NCBI GenBank assembly: GCA_009760855.2
Contig: WPIO01000002.1
Coordinates: forward strand, 9,420,001 to 9,484,000
Origin: Cristatella mucedo
Taxonomy: Eukaryota; Bryozoa; Phylactolaemata; Cristatellidae
Reading direction: 5' to 3'
DNA: 64,000 nt
Under the pieces are notes generated by a model. That model made no database searches, had not been told where the DNA came from, and saw only the letters and a list, made by a program, of their open reading frames with translations. Made by a program: the position numbers and the translations under genes. This document shows, piece by piece, positions 36,330 through 47,355 of this stretch (position 1 is the stretch's first letter; every line of letters begins with the position of its first letter).

Positions 36330-39300
36330 ATGTCTCAGACAAATTATGATTTTATGCGGCGGAAGGGTGAAAATGTGGGTGACCACGCAAGACGTGCTGG
36401 AGAAGAGGTTAGAAAAAGAACAAAACTTCTTCCAAAATATCCTTTTCAAAGGCTAGTTTATATGATAGATATGCTATGATAGATAATTTGCGCACAATTC
36501 CTAATAAAAATTTAGAAATACCCTTTAACAAGAACGAGATGAAGAATAAGGGATGGTCGTTTGAAAGAGAATCCAGAAAATTAATAAGGATAGAAGAGAC
36601 AGGTTGGTTTTTAGGACGCGTTTCTTCTTATGGTAAGTTTATGGATTATGAGTATGTAGATTTAGATAAAAATGAAATAGACTTTGATAGATTATTTGAT
36701 AAAACAAGCCCAGATTTAAATATACTAATTAGAGAGAAACTTAAAACTGAAAGTGATTTAAAATTAACAATGGTTATTTCTCCTATTCTAGTTGTTGAGA
36801 ATGGTTCTTATAACTACCAACCATTTGCAGGAGTAAGTAATGCTAAAACAAATAGAATTTGTGATGTTGAGAAAATAATTAGAATGCAATTTCTTTCTTT
36901 TCAGAAAGGAGTTGATGCATGGTTAGAGAAAGGATCTAGTTGGAGTTTAGTAGGTACTGATGCTTTATACACAAAGTTTACTTATTTTAGGCATTGGTTT
37001 AGAGGGAGTTATTTACCAATACCGTTTGGATTAGAAAAGAAGAGGTCTGCTGTTTATATAAAAAACGAGTCGGATGACTGTTGTGCTTTATGGTGCGTAT
37101 TAAGGTTTTACATTGGGAAATAATCGTCTAGAATCAATTGCTGATCTAAATGTAATACTATTTGAAAGATATTCTCATTTAATACCAAAATTAGAAGAAT
37201 AATTTAATGTAAGGCCAGGTCATCCTTCTCAAGAATTAAGTGCTAGTGATGTTCCTATCTTAGCAAAGTTATTTAACATTACAAAGAACGTTTTTGAGTA
37301 TGATAATAGAAGTCTGAGTCCTTTAATAGTTGTTGACCAAGAAAATAAGAAACATCTTGACCTATTACTCTTGAGTACTAAAAAGAAGACTAACTCACAT
37401 TATGTTATTGTTAGGAACCTTTATGGTCTGTGCAGAAGTTCAAAAGGATGTGGTATAGAATTAACTTGTAAAAGATGTTTATGGAGATTTTATTCACAGA
37501 ATAAATTAAATTCTCATATTGAAACTTGCAAGAGAGGAAATGGTAGGAAGTCAAGAATAAAAATGCCAAAAGCGAAGATAGAAAAAGCTGAACTGGTAAT
37601 CTTTGTTTTTTTTCAGAGAGTATTCGAAAACACTGTGGTCTCCTTATGTTGCTTATGCTGATTTTTAATGCTTGTTGACTAATGTAAGAAAAACGGACAA
37701 AAAAAATACATGCATGCCAGAAGAATTTTTTCAAAAACACATACCATATTCATGATCATAAGCAAGTATTGATTAAAATAGTAATGTTAAAAGTTTTAAA
37801 TTATTTAATGGTACAAACAATGTTAGAGAATTACTTAAGAGTTTGCTAGATGAAGTTGATTCTATTAAGAAAGAGTTAAAAAGAAATGTTTCCTAAACAA
37901 GAGAAATTTGATTATAGAACCATGACAGAATATGAGAATAAAGAGTTTAATTCTGCTACTACTTGTTATATTTGTAATTTTCGCTTAGACAACGATAAAT
38001 GTATAGAACACTGTTATCTTACAGAAAGGTATCGTTGAGCAGCTCATTCTAGGTGTAATTTAAATTTTTATATAATTGCTGACAGATTTAAATTGCCTCT
38101 TTTTATTCATAATTTAAAAGCTTCTGATACTCATTTATTAGTACAAGAGTTTCAAGGTCAAACGTTAAAAAAGAATGTGATAGCAAACAACATGGAAAAC
38201 TATATCAATATAGAAATAGGTTCATTGATTTTCAGAGATTTGTTTCGAATGTTTAATCGAGGTTTAGCAGATTCAGTTAAGAACGTTGTTAAGTCCAATA
38301 AAGTTTTGCAACATACTAGAAAATAATTTTCTGTTTACCGAAGAAGAATTTGAGCTTTTAACAGAAGAGGAATTTTTCCTCATGAGTACGTTTTTTCTTT
38401 CTCCGAGTTAGAAGAAAAAAGACTACCAGACAGAAAATGTTTCTCTAATGCTTTAGGTGGTGACTTCATTGACGAAAAAGAATATGAAAGAGCTCAAAAA
38501 GTTTTGAACTTAACTAAACAAATAGATCCAACTAGAGAAGATACTTTAAAAAGTATCGTGATACTTATCTTGCTATGGATTTTTTCTATTTGTCGATGTC
38601 TTCCAACATTGTTGACATTTGTCAAAGAAATTTGATGGTCTTGGTGCAGCTAATTCTTTACTCCTCTTGGATTAACTTGGTGTGCTGGTTTACGATATTC
38701 AAAAGAAGTAACGTAGAGAAACTAATTGTTGATTTAGAGCCAGAGGTAATATATCCTAGTCACTATAAAAATCTACAAATTACTTTGGAAAGGAGCTATG
38801 TATTAACTCGAAATTATAGAGTAATGAGTTTTTCTCTGAACAATTAGCTCAGTGGCTATATAAGTAATAACACTGCAAAAACAAAAGAAGCATAAAGCAG
38901 ATGATTTTGAAAAGAATAATAACGAGTTGAAAGAATAATACATTTTTCGGTAAAACAATGTAAAAGGTCAGGGAAAGGGTTAATATAGAGTTTTTTAATT
39001 AAAGTTCGAGGAAGACATTACTTTATCTGATAAAAGAGGTATGAGTGCAAGATTTAAAGACAGAAGAATATTCAACCACGATTTAATTGGACTAGAAACA
39101 ACAAAAGCAGTGATTTATCTTAATAAACAAATTTATTTAGGATTTGCTATCCTAGAAATATCAAAGTTAGGAATGCAAAATTTCTATTATAATACTATGA
39201 AAGATTATTAAGGTGATAAACTAACACTTGCTTACACAGATACAGATTCACTAGTTATGAAAAGAAACACAGAAAATTTTTAAGAAGACTTTGTTCAAAT

Positions 39301-39885
39301 TACTTATAATATTTAGATCTATCTGGTTATCCTAGAAATCAAGAAATAGGGAAGACTGAAGGTTTGAGAAGATGTTGAAAGAGAATAAGGCAAGTTTCGG
39401 AAAATTTTAAGACGAGGTTGCCGAAAAAATTACTATTGACACACTAGTGAAAGATTTTATTAGAGATAAAGAAGGAGATATATTAGAAAAATCTTGTTTA
39501 CTACTTGATGAAGGGATTTTCTTAGGATGAAAACTTTATTCTATGCAGATAGCAATAGCAACAAAGGATGGAATAAAAGTTCAAGCCATCTGCAAAGAAA
39601 GTTGAGGGCACTAAAAAAAAGTAGTAAAGAAATGGTTGTCTCATTCTTATTACCTTAATTGTCTTAGAACAGGTTTTGATGTATACTGTACTCAATCTAG
39701 ATTACAACAAGAAAACATCAAATGTATGCTATCACAGTCTAAGAAAGCACTATCAGCTTTTGATTCTAAATGATACTGGCTTAATTGTGGGCGTTGTAGT
39801 TATGCCTACGGGCATTACAGAATTGAAGAACCAAAGGATCAAGGAAAATATCATGGATTTTGTTTTGCTTGCAAATTTAAATTGA
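36330..39885 (+). pseudogene. Family B DNA polymerase (Polinton/adintovirus type), disrupted
   Basis: Replicative polymerase of the element, about 1100-1150 codons spread over all three frames. In order: an N-terminal piece starting at ATG 36330 and shifting frame near 36475; a long open stretch 36476-37123 ending in the conserved KNE...LWCV block; a shift near 37117; a zinc-finger-like Cys/His segment (37465-37530, CKRC...H...C); exonuclease-domain blocks with an in-frame TAA at 37666 and TGA at 38036, the latter inside a CxxC...HCYL treble-clef-like region; further frame changes around 38310-38900; and palm motif C, YTDTDS, at 39233-39250, flanked by TAA codons at 39209 and 39281. C-terminal blocks end near 39885. 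The family is protein-primed polymerases of Polintons and related viruses. Catalytic Asp residues of motif C are present, but the gene cannot make a full protein. Confidence 0.85.
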
Positions 39886-39910
39886 ATATAATAAAAAAAT
39901 ATTTATGTAG

Positions 39911-40081
39911 ATGCCTAAACGAAAACAAGAAGATTGCTCGTTACCAAAACATGATGAAAACAATTAATTTCAAATCAAACAATATTTAAGAGTGACAATT
40001 AAAGAAATGCATGAATTAAAAATTAAGATGGAATATGAGAAAATAAGAGAAGAGATATTAGAAGAGGCAGGAATAATTTAA
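39911..40081 (+). pseudogene. Small basic/coiled-coil ORF downstream of the polymerase
   Basis: An ATG at 39911 opens a 56-codon frame beginning MPKRKQED, with a predicted helical, charged C-terminal half (repeated Lys/Glu, ending LEEAGII). One in-frame TAA interrupts it after codon 18. It starts some 25 bases after the polymerase remnant and ends about 30 bases before the next ORF, the compact spacing expected within this element. Function unknown. Confidence 0.4.
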
Positions 40082-40112
40082 TTTAAAAAATAAAAAATCC
40101 AATATTATATAA

Positions 40113-40325
40113 ATGAGTCAATTAAAAAGTGAACTTGAGATCTCAACTGAAACAGAAGTAATCAAGGACGACACTGGTGAAACAGAAAGCGAAGAATATG
40201 AAGATGACACTGATCCTGATTACAATCCAGAAGACGATGAATATGAGACTGAAAACAAAGCAAAAGATGAAGTTGACGACAATGATGATTATGAACAAGC
40301 GTTTTGCTATGAAGAAAAAGTATAG
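40113..40325 (+). CDS. Small highly acidic protein (70 aa), intact
   Basis: ATG-initiated 70-codon frame with no internal stop, composed mostly of Asp, Glu, Tyr, Asn and Thr (net charge strongly negative) and ending in CYEEKV. It lies directly downstream of the polymerase and small basic ORF on the same strand, before the opposing fibre-like genes. I do not recognise a family. A short acidic ORF could be a DNA-mimic or an acidic tail protein, but that is a guess. The complementary-strand frame here is a hydrophobic shadow. Confidence 0.45.
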   Translation: MSQLKSELEISTETEVIKDDTGETESEEYEDDTDPDYNPEDDEYETENKAKDEVDDNDDYEQAFCYEEKV

Positions 40326-40442
40326 TATCTGCATGCAATTGAAGAAGATGAATTATAAAAATGTGTTTATATAGAAATGGGTTTTTTCAAGAGTTCTTAG
40401 TTGTGAGCAATCTAGAGATATGGCAAAAAATATGCATCTACA

Positions 40443-42192
40443 CTAACTTAAAGGAGTTGATCGAAGAATTGTTAAGCATTCACTAGATGAACTTATTCCT
40501 GATTTAAATAGTTTGTTTACTATTATTCTTGTAGAGATCTGTGATACATGTGATAAACTAATGGAATGCCGAGGTAGAAGCCTTAGGTAGTTTCTAACTA
40601 TCACTTCTGTATCATCATTTATATTAATTGTAACTGACCCAGTTACTACTTGATAAGAAATCCTAGTTCTATTATCATCTTTCATTTGAAAACATGCTGT
40701 GGCAGTTGTTTTATTTCCAACTATGTAACTAGTTTAATTACCAATAACATTTTCATACCCAACAGTAGTTCGATTGATATCTGCTATTGTTAATGATATC
40801 TTTGAGTAAATTGGTTTGCTTATTTATACATCAACCATCCTAGATAGATAATAATCATCTCCATAATAACCAAGGTTGATTACTCTTGGAACAGTTAGGT
40901 CTGTTCATATTAAAAGAATGCATCGATTATTTCTTTAATATAATGTTTATTTAAAAATTTACTAGAAACTTATCATTTCTATAAAAGCCTTCTGATGTGC
41001 CTTCAGCAATTGTCAATCTCTTCAAACTAAGATTATCAGATATTGTATTATCATCTTCTGTTGTAACTTTTTTAAATATTGCTTAGTAGATATATCAGTT
41101 AAATATATTGGATCTTTTACCATAACATATTTTTTGAGTTAGCAGACAAGTCTCCTCTTATTATCTGATCGGAATCTATCCTAAGATAGTTATTATCAGA
41201 AAAAGCGTTACTAACAGATTCTAATTCTGCTACAGTGTTTCCAAGATTTACTATTTTATTTGTATTAAGGTCTAATGTTCCTTGCATATCTAAGTTACTT
41301 CTTGTCAGCATTTTATCTTATTGCTACATAAACACTTACGTTTATTTGCTTATCAAATAAATCTGATCCTGCTGTGAAAAATGTACCAGGTATTAGTTGT
41401 TTAGTTGTATCTAGTTTATAACCACCAGAGAGTTGACCCTGTAATCTTGGTCCTGTTGATACTGGTGGCATAAGTACTTTTGTTCCATACTAGGAGCAGT
41501 AGTATATGCTGCTCCAACTACAAATATTGCTCTTGGGAAAGGTAGTGAAATAGCTAATAAATAAGTAAACCAGCCTCCTGTTATTGGTGTACTAAATATA
41601 TCTGTAGTTGATGCGCTATCCATAACTCTTTGAAATATCCCAATAGCTATATTAAATCTGATACTCTATTTTAATAACCAAGATTAACTCCATCATTATG
41701 ATTAACAGGACTTCCTTCTAAGGAAATAGTTTATCCATTCATATTTAGATTACCTCCCATAGTATCACCTAATATTTTAGCAAAAGTATTATCTAAATAT
41801 TTTTTATTTGGAACATCATTTAGTTGGTTAGCAGGAGCGCTAATACTGATCAAACCATTTACAGTTAAATTTCCATTAATTACTCCACCTGTTTTGCTAG
41901 TTTAGTGTCATTATAATCTTTCGTAGCTGCATCACTAGGATTGACAGGATTTGCAATATCTATCAAACAAAAGTTATTCGTATCTAAATCTCCGTCTGCT
42001 GTAGTTCATCCAGAAACTTTAGTAATAAAATTGGTGTCAATGACCTTCGGTTTACTGCATCTCTAGGATCAACAGGAGGCCAGGATTATTTATTAAATTT
42101 TGATTCATATTCAGTAACCCAGAAAGTGCATCACTGCTCCTTCGAATATAACTTTTTGATTGTAATCTTTTCCTTCTATAACCTAGTGACAT
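40443..42192 (-). pseudogene. Fibre-like repeat protein gene, disrupted
   Basis: The reverse strand from an ATG at 42192 reads a basic N-terminus (MSLGYRRKRLQ...) and then repeated units of a phage/virus tail-fibre type: a short Asn-rich hydrophobic strand motif (LNMNQNLINN, NLDMQGTLDL, NGNLTVNGLI) followed by Asn-Pro/Asp-Ala and a Gly-Tyr. At least four or five units can be seen between 42150 and 41110, in different frames because of single-base shifts, with TGA, TAA and TAG codons within them. The last part (40685-40443) is a separate open piece rich in Ile, Val and Thr. Such repeats form beta-structured fibre shafts in other viruses and phages, so a receptor-fibre role is inferred from repeat style only. 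Confidence 0.5.
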
Positions 42193-42293
42193 TTTCTATA
42201 CTATATAAACGAGAAATTCTACATATAATATATAAATATATACATGTTGTTAATAACATAATCGCACGAAACATCAATGGCTATTACTAAAAC

Positions 42294-42706
42294 TTAAGTT
42301 CCAGATACATCAAAATTATTATCACTTGTTAAGCCTAAGAAAACACCTGCCTTATCAGTTGACCATATAATACTAGATATAATACGTAAAAGTAAACCAT
42401 AGATAATAACTTTGTAAGGTCTGCTACTTTCATAATCTTTGTCATCAGAAGAATTTCCTGATATACCAACAATATTAACATAATTAAGTTGAGATCGAAG
42501 TATTCCATGATTCTTTGTATAAACTAGAACAGTTAGAAATTGAAACCATTTCTCCTGATACATTATTAGCTGTGTTATTTCCAAAGTTATTACCAAGAGC
42601 ATAACCTAGTGTTATAGCATTTGAGTAATTTATTGAATAGGCCAAGTTACTTACTGTATTACTATTGCAGTCCAAATCTGTAAGTAATTTGCCATTGATT
42701 TTTATT
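42294..42706 (-). pseudogene. Second fibre/knob-like gene, disrupted
   Basis: Reverse-strand gene upstream of the fibre-like gene and divergent from the forward gene that begins at 42728. Its first half contains the same kind of unit (DCNSNTVSNLAY, then NAITLGY), followed by an open stretch ending FDVSGT and a TAA at 42294-42296. At least one frame change lies near 42520-42480. About 100 bp separate it from the next gene on this strand. It could be the distal part of one original fibre gene or a paralogue; the shared unit favours a common origin. Confidence 0.4.
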
Positions 42707-42727
42707 ATAATTTTTATTAAATAATAG

Positions 42728-43607
42728 ATGGAAAAAATTACTAAGGCAAAGTTTCTAAAGCTAATAAAAAGAAAGCCTGTGAAGATACAAGGAAAGCAAA
42801 TAGATTACCTAAAGCTTCTATATAAGAACTTTTAAAAACTCGAATAAAGCACGGCGGATCATTTGAAGAAGATATAAAGTCTACAATAGGTTCAACCAAA
42901 GCAGTTTTATCTGGTAAACAACGGCTGCTGAAATTGGATCTAAAGCAGCTATAAAAATTGCACCAAAGATTGCTATGAAACTTAGTTTGCGCAATCAAAT
43001 AAGATTCCAACAATAGTTCCGAAGGTTTTACAATCGTTTAAAGTTGTTGGTGCTGTAACAAAAATTTTAGGTTGGTTTATATCAGGAATAACAGGAATTT
43101 TAGATTTAGGTTTATTTATAAAAGAAATCGTTGAAGATATTGCTACAGGAAAATATGGAAACGTTTCATGGAAGACTATAGCAGATTAAAAAGAAGGCCT
43201 TTCGAAAATGGTTACGTCTTTGGAATTGGATATGATATAAATGAGATTCTGTTAGAAGCAGAATAATCTCATTCGGATTGTTATTTAAATCCAAGTAAAT
43301 TTCTAACAGAGACATTCGAAGAAGAAGTATATTGGGATGCCTAACTAGATCTTAAGTCTTGGAAGAAAAAACTTACTTGAAGTAAGATCTGGTGGACTAC
43401 TACCCTTCATTCCAGCAATCATAGCAAGAATTTTAGGAACTGTGGGTATTGATGTAACGATGACTGTAACAGTAGCACGTTTTATAAAAAAAATAATTGA
43501 CTTAACAATGTATATTGCAAGAGCTCCACCAATGTCAACACATGAGGAAATACTGAGCACTTTAACTTTCCAAAGTTCTAATCCAACAATGCAATTGTTG
43601 ACATAAA
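42728..43607 (+). pseudogene. Unassigned capsid-associated gene remnant(s)
   Basis: Forward-strand coding remnants start at ATG 42728 with a Lys-rich N-terminus and switch frame early. Recognisable pieces are a Lys/Ala-rich helical segment (about 42750-42990), a hydrophobic stretch with Gly (about 43020-43140), a Tyr/Glu-rich stretch (43200-43340), and a Gly-Gly-Leu-Leu-Pro-Phe-Ile-Pro hydrophobic motif near 43390-43420, followed by an amphipathic helix and a C-terminal tail. The last motif resembles the hydrophobic GG(F/L)LP segments of adenovirus-type core/minor capsid peptides found in Polintons, but the match is short. It may represent two adjoining genes. At least three in-frame stops and two shifts. 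Confidence 0.35.
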
Positions 43608-43613
43608 ACTATG

Positions 43614-43925
43614 TTATAATTGCTTGATCGATGAGTAGATATTAATCTTTCAGAAAAAGTACAAAACTCTGAAGTGAATAAAAGACTAGAATTCTTACAA
43701 AAAGGAGAAGAAAATTGTTGAAGAATCTGGTGTATCTCATTCGGATGAATTAAAAAGAGACATAAAAATTAGAAGCATCAGAAATAGGACGAAAGAAAAC
43801 TTGTGACTACAAGGCTGAATCAGCAATGTTATCAATAAATCGTTTTGCGCAAGGGTAAACCCAAGAAAAGATATAGTGAAATGTTAAAACTAAGAGAAGA
43901 ATTGAAGAAACGTTGTAATAACTGA
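43614..43925 (+). pseudogene. Charged coiled-coil remnant
   Basis: Short forward reading pieces rich in Lys, Glu and Arg (e.g. the frame containing EVNKRLEFLQKGEEN), repeatedly broken by stops and frame changes, lying between the capsid-associated remnant and the converging endonuclease gene. No family recognised. The composition is consistent with a helical structural or scaffold protein of the element. Confidence 0.25.
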
Positions 43926-43930
43926 AAGAA

Positions 43931-44452
43931 CTAGAAATCTTTATATCTAACCATTTTATTATCTTCTGTTAAACAACAATTAAAATTAAGTCTTGCGAAT
44001 TCAAGGTGCAAGTGAGTAGCTGCGAAGTCTCAAACAGTTGCTGCTTCTTCTGGATCTGTGAAAATACCCAGGTCATACTGATGATTGCCTATGTGAATAT
44101 AAGAAAAGAATGTATATGATTTTTTATTCAAAGAGACGCCAATAAATCCTGAAGTATTTCTTGTATTAATTATTTTATTTCTATGATTTTCAGAATGAGT
44201 CGCCATCTTTAAGTTAGTAATACGATTATCGGATTTATCTCCGCTGATATGATCAAACTTAAAAATCGGCATTTCTTCTTTCATAATTAACCAAGCTAAT
44301 CGATGGGACTTGTATAATTTTCCATCAATACAAATAACTGTATGTCCATTTTTATCTAACGTGCCAGCCTCTGTTCCAACCATTGCTCTACCTCGGCGAT
44401 TTACCTTCCAAAATAACGTGCCTGTGTCAGGCTCGTATTTTAGTAGCTCCAT
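43931..44452 (-). pseudogene. HNH homing endonuclease with AP2 domain, one nonsense codon
   Basis: ATG at 44450-44452; the frame runs 174 codons to TAG at 43931-43933 without any frameshift. It is broken only by a TGA at codon 141 (44030-44032), which could come from a CGA Arg codon by C-to-T change. An N-terminal segment (LLKYEPDTGTLFWK) is typical of NUMOD/HNH phage enzymes. The HNH core is at residues about 45-90 (SHRLAW...FDHISGDKSDNRITNLK): His, Asp-His, the Gly-Asp, and the DNRI-x-NL block are all present. The DNA-binding AP2-like domain runs from about 100 to 165 (TSGFIGVS...EFARLNFN). These enzymes cut and spread within phage and large-virus genomes. It is the best-preserved larger gene of the island, oriented against its neighbours as a free-standing insertion would be. 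Confidence 0.85.
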
Positions 44453-44546
44453 AACGTGATCTCTTAAAGCATCTTGTGTTTTTGTTTAGTATATAGTAGT
44501 TTAGTTAAGCTTTATATAAAAAATCAATTTGATAAAATGGAGTACC

Positions 44547-45151
44547 ATGAAACAAAAGTAACTCTCTGAGGATCAACGTAATCTAATTGCCACGTCAAAA
44601 TAACCAGTTTCTATTAGATTCAAGCACAGGGATGTATCAGGAACAAGTACTAGTATGGTAACATAAACTCAACTGGCACGAATCGAGAGATGCAAATTAA
44701 AAATACTGTCATGCAAATAAACTTCAGTGCAAAACAGTTGAAAGCCAGTAGAAAATTTGGATCTGGCATTGTTGGCTTTATACATAGATTTTCTGGCGGC
44801 ACAGAATTTCATACGACGCTATCATCAGGAGTAAAATCAGAGAAAATTAGAGGAGGTAAATTGAATAACACTGCCAGAGCCACAGAAAACAGAAATGAGA
44901 AACATATTTGATTTAGTACTTGCAGAGTCAGCAGCACGTATTGCACTTGATCCAAGGCAGCCAGCAGACGTTAGATAAAATGCTAGAACAGTTGCAGCGA
45001 TAATCAGTGCTAAAGCAAATTAGGTTTAGGCCTTGGCGGAGCTCTAAACGATACGTTTGCTACAGATTTCCTTTAAGATAAAGTATTAAATCTTGCAAGC
45101 CTAAATAAGATTAAATATTATGCTAGAAATCTTACACAAAAACAAGAATAA
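44547..45151 (+). pseudogene. Putative minor capsid (pVI-like) gene, disrupted
   Basis: ATG at 44547 opens a frame readable without any shift for about 47 codons apart from three TAA codons (44559, 44601, 44664). It has the arrangement of two similar short motifs separated by a TQLARI-type helix. It then continues in the adjoining frame at 44690 with a NFSAKQLK motif and a Gly-rich stretch (SGIVGFIHRFSGG). A further shift leads into MRNIFDLVLAESA... and a Gly-Leu repeat (LGLGLGGALND) ending at 45151. Polinton/adintovirus minor capsid proteins have such repeated Leu-Ser/Thr-x-x-Gln motifs followed by a Gly-rich amphipathic segment, so I infer that role. It could instead be two genes. At least five stops and two shifts. 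Confidence 0.4.
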
Positions 45152-45242
45152 AAAATGTAAACCTAAAACTGATATATATATATATTTTTATACACTTTTT
45201 ATCTTATTTTTTCTAGCAATCAGCAGGATTAAAATTGGATAT

Positions 45243-45727
45243 TTAAATATTATTATAAACTTTACCTTGATCAATTTTTAATCTTATATTAAGTCTTGGC
45301 TCAAAGTTATAATACTCAATAGTAACATAGCTTCCGTCAAGAACACCTGTGATACCAAAATCATTTCCTAGATTCTGAATGATCTCACCAGATTTATTAA
45401 ACTTCATTTGTTTATTCTTGTGATCAAAGAAAAGACTCTGTTTTTTCCAAAATCAAATCTAACTGAAGTAGTAGATATTTGTATTAGGTCATAACCGTGA
45501 AAGCCAAGTTGTTTACTAGCACGACTAACTATATTTTGCAAGAATATCTTATCTTCATAATAATATCCATATATTAATATTAATATATAATGTGATATAA
45601 ATCCATGCATTTAGACATGGTTTTGAGTTTTTGGTAATCCTTTCTTGAACGTGAACTCAGGTTTTCCTTTAAGAATAAAAACTTCGGCATCTTCGAGGAC
45701 AACAAATTTTTTTTCTTGGATTTCCAT
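45243..45727 (-). pseudogene. Unrecognised element gene (about 160 codons), disrupted
   Basis: The reverse frame from ATG 45727 begins MEIQEKKFVVLEDAEV, is interrupted by one TAA before the Met codon at 45610, continues open to 45404, and then shifts frame into a stretch ending KVYNNI with TAA at 45243-45245. It has a strand-rich, non-repetitive, mixed composition typical of a globular protein. It sits immediately downstream of the protease on the same strand (gap about 40 bp). No family recognised. Confidence 0.35.
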
Positions 45728-45768
45728 TTCTATATAAAGCAAAAATTGCAGTTTAATTCAAAAAATAA

Positions 45769-46203
45769 TTACAGGAGCAATTCCATTACAGTACCGAAAT
45801 CTTTTAAGTCCATTAGTTTCAAGAAAATTTGACATCTCATTCCACAGTCTGTTTGTTTGTATCCTAGTAGTTAAAAAGTTTGGAAACTTGGAACAACTCA
45901 CGGATACTAATAAACTTCTGTTAATAGTGGAGCACTAAATGAATCAAAGTAAAAGCAAGTAACTCCTAATTTTTTAAGTACCGCCCAATAATAAATTGCA
46001 AAGTCTGACTTACCTGCATTCCAAATAAGATATTCGTTTTCTTTTTGGTTTTGTTGGTTCATCTCTAGCAAATACTCCACGAAAGTTCTTATTTGTAATT
46101 CTTCTACTTATTCTAGTATTTCTGTGTCATTCAAAGGTGAACTTTTCTTTAAACTTTTAATAGTCTTTCTTAGCTCAGCAAGTATTTTTTCTTTACTTGT
46201 CAT
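45769..46203 (-). pseudogene. Adenain-like cysteine protease, disrupted
   Basis: Reverse strand, probable start at the Met codon 46203 (MTSKEKIL...), though coding-like sequence continues up to about 46450. Features in order: an RGVFARDE block (about 46085), a segment ending AIYYWAVLKK (about 45980), the FDSF motif (45938-45950) that follows the catalytic acidic position in adenain-type proteases, and a DCG...C block (about 45848) carrying the nucleophile Cys. The His normally found as HW before the strand is not readable here (YYW), so either it is mutated or I have the register wrong. TAA, TAG and TGA codons and two or three shifts break the frame. In Polintons and adintoviruses this protease matures the capsid. 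Confidence 0.55.
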
Positions 46204-46459
46204 ACTACCACCTAATTTACGACTTGTTAGAACACCCATTTCTAACTTTCTACCAATTGATAAAACTCCTGATACCTTAGTCAACACTTCGCTAATCCCT
46301 ACAGATTCATTGTTTCTAAGTTTAACAAACTTCGACTTTTTTTATTCACGGATTGCACAAATTACTTTTATCATTCCTCTAAAATATTTTGCACTTTGGA
46401 TCTCTATTTATTCTGTGTGAAGATTTCTGTAGATCTTTTACACTTTAGCCAATAAATGT

Positions 46460-47350
46460 TTGGTTCCATTTTCTATAAATGTAAAAAACGTTTCTAGTGA
46501 AGGAAATGGCATCGAAAGTCCATGTTTTTTTGGACAAGATGTTGACACAGGACATGAAGAACCTTTACCAAAGGTACCTATTAGAGCGCTAGCGCTTGGT
46601 CCGAGTGGATCAGGAAATTCACAGTTAGTAATGAATTGGATATTCTATGGGATGGTTAAACGTGATACTTGTACAATTATTGCTTCAAGTTTAGACCAAA
46701 AGCTGTATCGTGGTCTTGAATCAATGGCTGATATTATCGCGAAGGGTGTTTATGTTGTGGTTAACGGTGTTAATGAAATGCCAGAAGTAGACTCATACCA
46801 AAGTCATAAGAATGTTGTTGTTCTTGTTGACTTAATGACAGAAGACCAAACAAAAGTATTAGATAATAAATAAAATAATAAATCCTAGATGATTAAACAG
46901 TCTCCCTTGTATAGAGACAGAAGAGCCTTTACGGCTATCACCACCGCTTGCAGTGGCGATAAAGGATCGCCCACCACAGGAATCGAACCCACGACCTCGG
47001 GACCGAGGTCGTGAAAGCTACCACCTTACCTAGTGTGCCATCATTTATTTGTTTTAGATTACTTCACACAAAGAAGACATGGAGGATTAAATATATAGAA
47101 TCTTGCTCAGGGATTTAAAAAACTCGTAGGCAAGAAATTAAGAATAATATTATAAATACGGTAATAGTTTTCAAACAAAATGCAACAAATACAGAGTATA
47201 TTTGTTACGAGTACGCTGGATATATTGATAAAAATACAATTGAGAGATTGTGTCAACTCTTGCACAAGAAATCGTGTTGGTTATTGTGTAATAAACTTAA
47301 CTAAAAAGAATCAGAAGGAAGATTATGGTCTGTTGATTCTACTGGAAAGC
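46460..47350 (+). pseudogene. FtsK/HerA-type packaging ATPase, split by a SINE
   Basis: The open stretch 46460-46873 carries the N-terminal half: an N-terminal segment of about 45 residues, then a P-loop region reading GPSGSGNS (46598-46621), where the expected Lys is Asn (AAT at 46616), and a hydrophobic strand VVVLVDLMTED (about 46815-46850) in the Walker B position. A reverse-oriented SINE-B copy (46886-47042) interrupts the gene. Coding continues at about 47045 with DYFTQRRHG, followed by more conserved-looking pieces and a stop near 47350. This is the genome-packaging ATPase of Polinton-type elements. The protein is inactivated by the insertion, in-frame stops, and probably the Walker A change. 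Confidence 0.7.
46886..47042 (-). repeat. SINE-B copy inserted in the ATPase gene
   Basis: The reverse complement starts tgatggcacactaggt, has a B-box-like gtgggttcgattcctg, a gtgggcgat linker, and a 3' end resembling tgtttaatcatcta. It matches the element at 27431 over its whole length. It disrupts the viral ATPase gene, so it postdates integration. Confidence 0.8.
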
Positions 47351-47355
47351 AACTA

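Noticed and set aside
40143-40334. Hydrophobic 63-codon reverse frame (apparent membrane protein)
   Set aside because: It is the exact antisense of the acidic ORF; Asp/Glu codons read as Phe/Ile/Val on the opposite strand.
43345-43560. 71-codon reverse frame with hydrophobic segments inside the island
   Set aside because: The forward strand there carries the more motif-like GGLLPFIP stretch; the reverse frame is its shadow.
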